This document shows positions 62,413 to 64,000 of a DNA stretch of 64,000 bases, one piece after another. Numbering within the stretch: the first letter of the stretch is position 1; each line of letters begins with the position of its first letter. Source of the stretch: Oscillospiraceae bacterium (GTDB lineage: Bacteria > Bacillota > Clostridia > Oscillospirales > Oscillospiraceae); assembly GCA_017434755.1 (NCBI GenBank), contig JAFRER010000015.1, forward strand, positions 1 to 64,000, written 5' to 3'. The notes under the pieces were generated by a model that was not told where the DNA came from, ran no database searches, and was given only the letters and a program-made list of their open reading frames with translations. Made by a program: the position numbers and the translations under genes.

Positions 62413-63041
62413 CAGTTCTCCTTCCGCGGGATGTGTTTTTCTCCGGGGATGTCGTTGGCGGGATTGAAGACCTCGCAGGGAACGGAAAAACCGGAGCCGT
62501 CGTATTCTGTCATGAAAACGGCACAGTTGCCGATATGCTTTGACCAGTATGCGCCGTCGGAACCGGGAGTGAGGTACTCCAGTATACCCTTCATTGCGAT
62601 CGCATGCGTGGATATAAGGATATTCCCGTCAATGCCGCGCAGGCTCTCGATAAACTCCCCTGCTCTTTCCACAACGGAACGCAGAGGTTCCATTCCTGCC
62701 GGAGCGGGGATGTTGACGAAGTCACGGAAAAACTCTATCACTTCCGGAGCGGGATCAAACAGATCCATGCCCTCATACGGGCCGTAGTCCATTTCAATGA
62801 GCCGGCTATCGGACTCGACCGGTTTCCCGGGAGCGAGCAGTTCGGCAGTTCGGACCGCCCTGATCAGAGGGCTTGAAAAGACCCGGTCAAAAATGATGCC
62901 CATGCGGACGAACAGGGCTGCGGTTTCCTCAGCCTGAGAGATGCCTGCGGCATTAAGAGGGAGGTCCGATCTGCCCTGCAGGACCTTGCGGCTGTTCATC
63001 TCGGTCTGACCGTGCCGGATTATATAGATTCGGGAACTCAA
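62412..63041 (-). CDS. histidine phosphatase family protein
   Basis: A 209-residue member of the phosphoglycerate mutase-like/histidine phosphatase superfamily. The catalytic RHGQTEMNSRKVLQGRSDLPLN lies at the N-terminus in two adjoining pieces, and the second histidine in ILISTHAIAMKGILEYL near residue 140. Such enzymes remove phosphate from small molecules; its substrate is unknown. It starts 5 bases after the MBL-hydrolase gene ends. Confidence 0.9.
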   Translation of the reverse strand: MSSRIYIIRHGQTEMNSRKVLQGRSDLPLNAAGISQAEETAALFVRMGIIFDRVFSSPLIRAVRTAELLAPGKPVESDSRLIEMDYGPYEGMDLFDPAPEVIEFFRDFVNIPAPAGMEPLRSVVERAGEFIESLRGIDGNILISTHAIAMKGILEYLTPGSDGAYWSKHIGNCAVFMTEYDGSGFSVPCEVFNPANDIPGEKHIPRKEN

Positions 63042-63045
63042 AGTA

Positions 63046-63924
63046 TCAGCTCCTTTTCCAGAGCAGCCTGCCGTCTTCGAATACCGCAGAGAGATCTCCT
63101 CTGTCCTTGAGCCAGCTCAGATAGGATCTCACTGTGCTGCCAACAAGGACATACTGCTCAAAGTTCATCGAGAGAGAATACTCTCTGAACAGCATCTGCA
63201 GAAGCTGCTCGAAGCATACAGGTTCCGCACAGTGATTTCTTATTCTTTCAGCTGTTTCGTTCACGGTGTCTATATTGTACTGGGCAAGCGCGCTTATATC
63301 TTCCGCAGCGGCGGCATGGGAAGGAACAAACATAGCGGCATGCATGTTTTTTACCTTTTCGAGCGTGTCAAGATAAGCGGCCACATCAAAGATGAAACCG
63401 ATCCTGTATTTTTCAAGCGTTTCCCTGCTCGAAAGGCAGTCGGCGAGAAAAACAACATCGTCCGGAGTGCGGAAACCGCACATGTCGAAGAAATGACCTG
63501 GGAGAGGTATGAGCTCAAATCCGTCGGGAAGAGATTCGGGCGTGAGGATCTGAGCATCGCTCTCCTGAGCCATGAGAAACTTGTGGCGCAGTTCTTTGAC
63601 AGGATATCCCCCGTAGAGGAATGCGGTCTCAAGAATGGGATGGACCGTGAAATCGCGCTCGATGCCGGGGGCGTATATGCGGCAGCCGGTCTGGTTCTGA
63701 AGATAGCGGTTCCCGCCGATATGATCCGCGTTGGAATGGGTATTGTATATCGCAGAGAGTTTCCAGCCGTTCGCATCAAGGATCTGGCGTATCTTCCTTC
63801 CGGCATCTTTGTCGTTCCCGCTGTCTATCAGACATACTTCGGAATCGGTGAGACGCACCAGCCCTATTTTAGCAGGGCTCTGGATATAATACGTGCGGTC
63901 TGAGACCTGTATGAGTTCGAACAT
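63046..63924 (-). CDS. MBL-fold metallo-hydrolase
   Basis: A 292-residue metallo-beta-lactamase-fold hydrolase. The metal motif is NTHSNADHIGGNRYLQNQ (HxxxDH form) near residue 60, with another ligand in PLPGHFFDMCGFRTPDDVVFLADCL (GH and ADC). A C-terminal helical part with EQYVLVGSTVRSYLSWLKDRGDLSA completes it. It resembles the YflN/glyoxalase-II group, substrate unknown. It is the first gene of the three-gene set; an AGGTGCC site precedes ATG 63924. Confidence 0.88.
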   Translation of the reverse strand: MFELIQVSDRTYYIQSPAKIGLVRLTDSEVCLIDSGNDKDAGRKIRQILDANGWKLSAIYNTHSNADHIGGNRYLQNQTGCRIYAPGIERDFTVHPILETAFLYGGYPVKELRHKFLMAQESDAQILTPESLPDGFELIPLPGHFFDMCGFRTPDDVVFLADCLSSRETLEKYRIGFIFDVAAYLDTLEKVKNMHAAMFVPSHAAAAEDISALAQYNIDTVNETAERIRNHCAEPVCFEQLLQMLFREYSLSMNFEQYVLVGSTVRSYLSWLKDRGDLSAVFEDGRLLWKRS

Positions 63925-64000
63925 GGCGGCACCTCCGTACTGTAAAGATGTGACATGTGGCTATCATACGACAAGGGGGCCTTTAAATCAAGAAAATCAA

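Overview
The window looks like a chromosomal stretch of an anaerobic, low-branching Firmicute of the class Clostridia with moderately high GC (my visual estimate is in the mid-50s percent). The clues are regulatory and syntenic: S-box (SAM-I), L-box (lysine), yybP-ykoY (Mn2+) and PyrR attenuator leaders; a DUF177-rpmF pair followed by the DUF512 radical-SAM/Der/PlsY-like run; a Na+-pumping oxaloacetate decarboxylase; many Na+ symporters; and strong AGGAGG-type ribosome binding sites. I see no insertion sequences, prophage, CRISPR array, tRNA or rRNA. The window reads as ordinary core chromosome with a few unusual genes.

Layout. 1-8 kb: 3' end of ftsH, convergent glgA (with a long acidic/Pro-rich N-terminal extension), then a polyphosphate operon (two-domain PPK2-type polyP:AMP phosphotransferase and Ppk1, the latter broken by an in-frame TAA), and a ROK glucokinase. 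8-12 kb: an ECF sigma factor with a membrane anti-sigma partner, and a MATE transporter fused to a HATPase (RsbW-like) domain with a small DUF3574-like protein. 12-19 kb: ychF, a Mn2+-riboswitch-controlled P-type ATPase, MscS, a CDF metal transporter and an RluD-type pseudouridine synthase. 19-25 kb: DUF177, rpmF, DUF512, der, a degenerate PlsY, and ahcY.

24.6-28.5 kb: a five-gene operon on the minus strand made of a DUF1538 tandem-repeat membrane protein, two PII-like proteins, a YhhN-family membrane protein and a diacylglycerol-kinase-family lipid kinase. This is the best candidate for an undescribed system. 28.5-31.7 kb: SAM riboswitch, metK, DUF1643, pfkA. 31.8-36.5 kb: M29 aminopeptidase and the oxaloacetate decarboxylase operon oadA-oadG-biotin carrier-oadB. 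36.5-41.2 kb: cell-wall genes (class A PBP, small unknown, SH3/NlpC-P60 hydrolase), DUF1292 and a structured RNA that resembles 6S RNA. 41.2-43.5 kb: pyrR-uraA with its attenuator.

43.6-48 kb: a second MATE transporter and a lysine-riboswitch-controlled polar amino-acid ABC importer. 48-53 kb: truA, a LysR regulator, and PutP-like and GltS-like Na+ symporters. 53-57 kb: NAD salvage operon (nadE-pncB-nadD) headed by a PTS_EIIC_2 membrane protein that may import the pyridine precursor. 57-64 kb: a secreted SASA-type esterase with an InlB-like repeat, a CsoR-type repressor with a His-rich tail next to bioY, cdsA, and a three-gene YdcF/histidine phosphatase/MBL hydrolase group.
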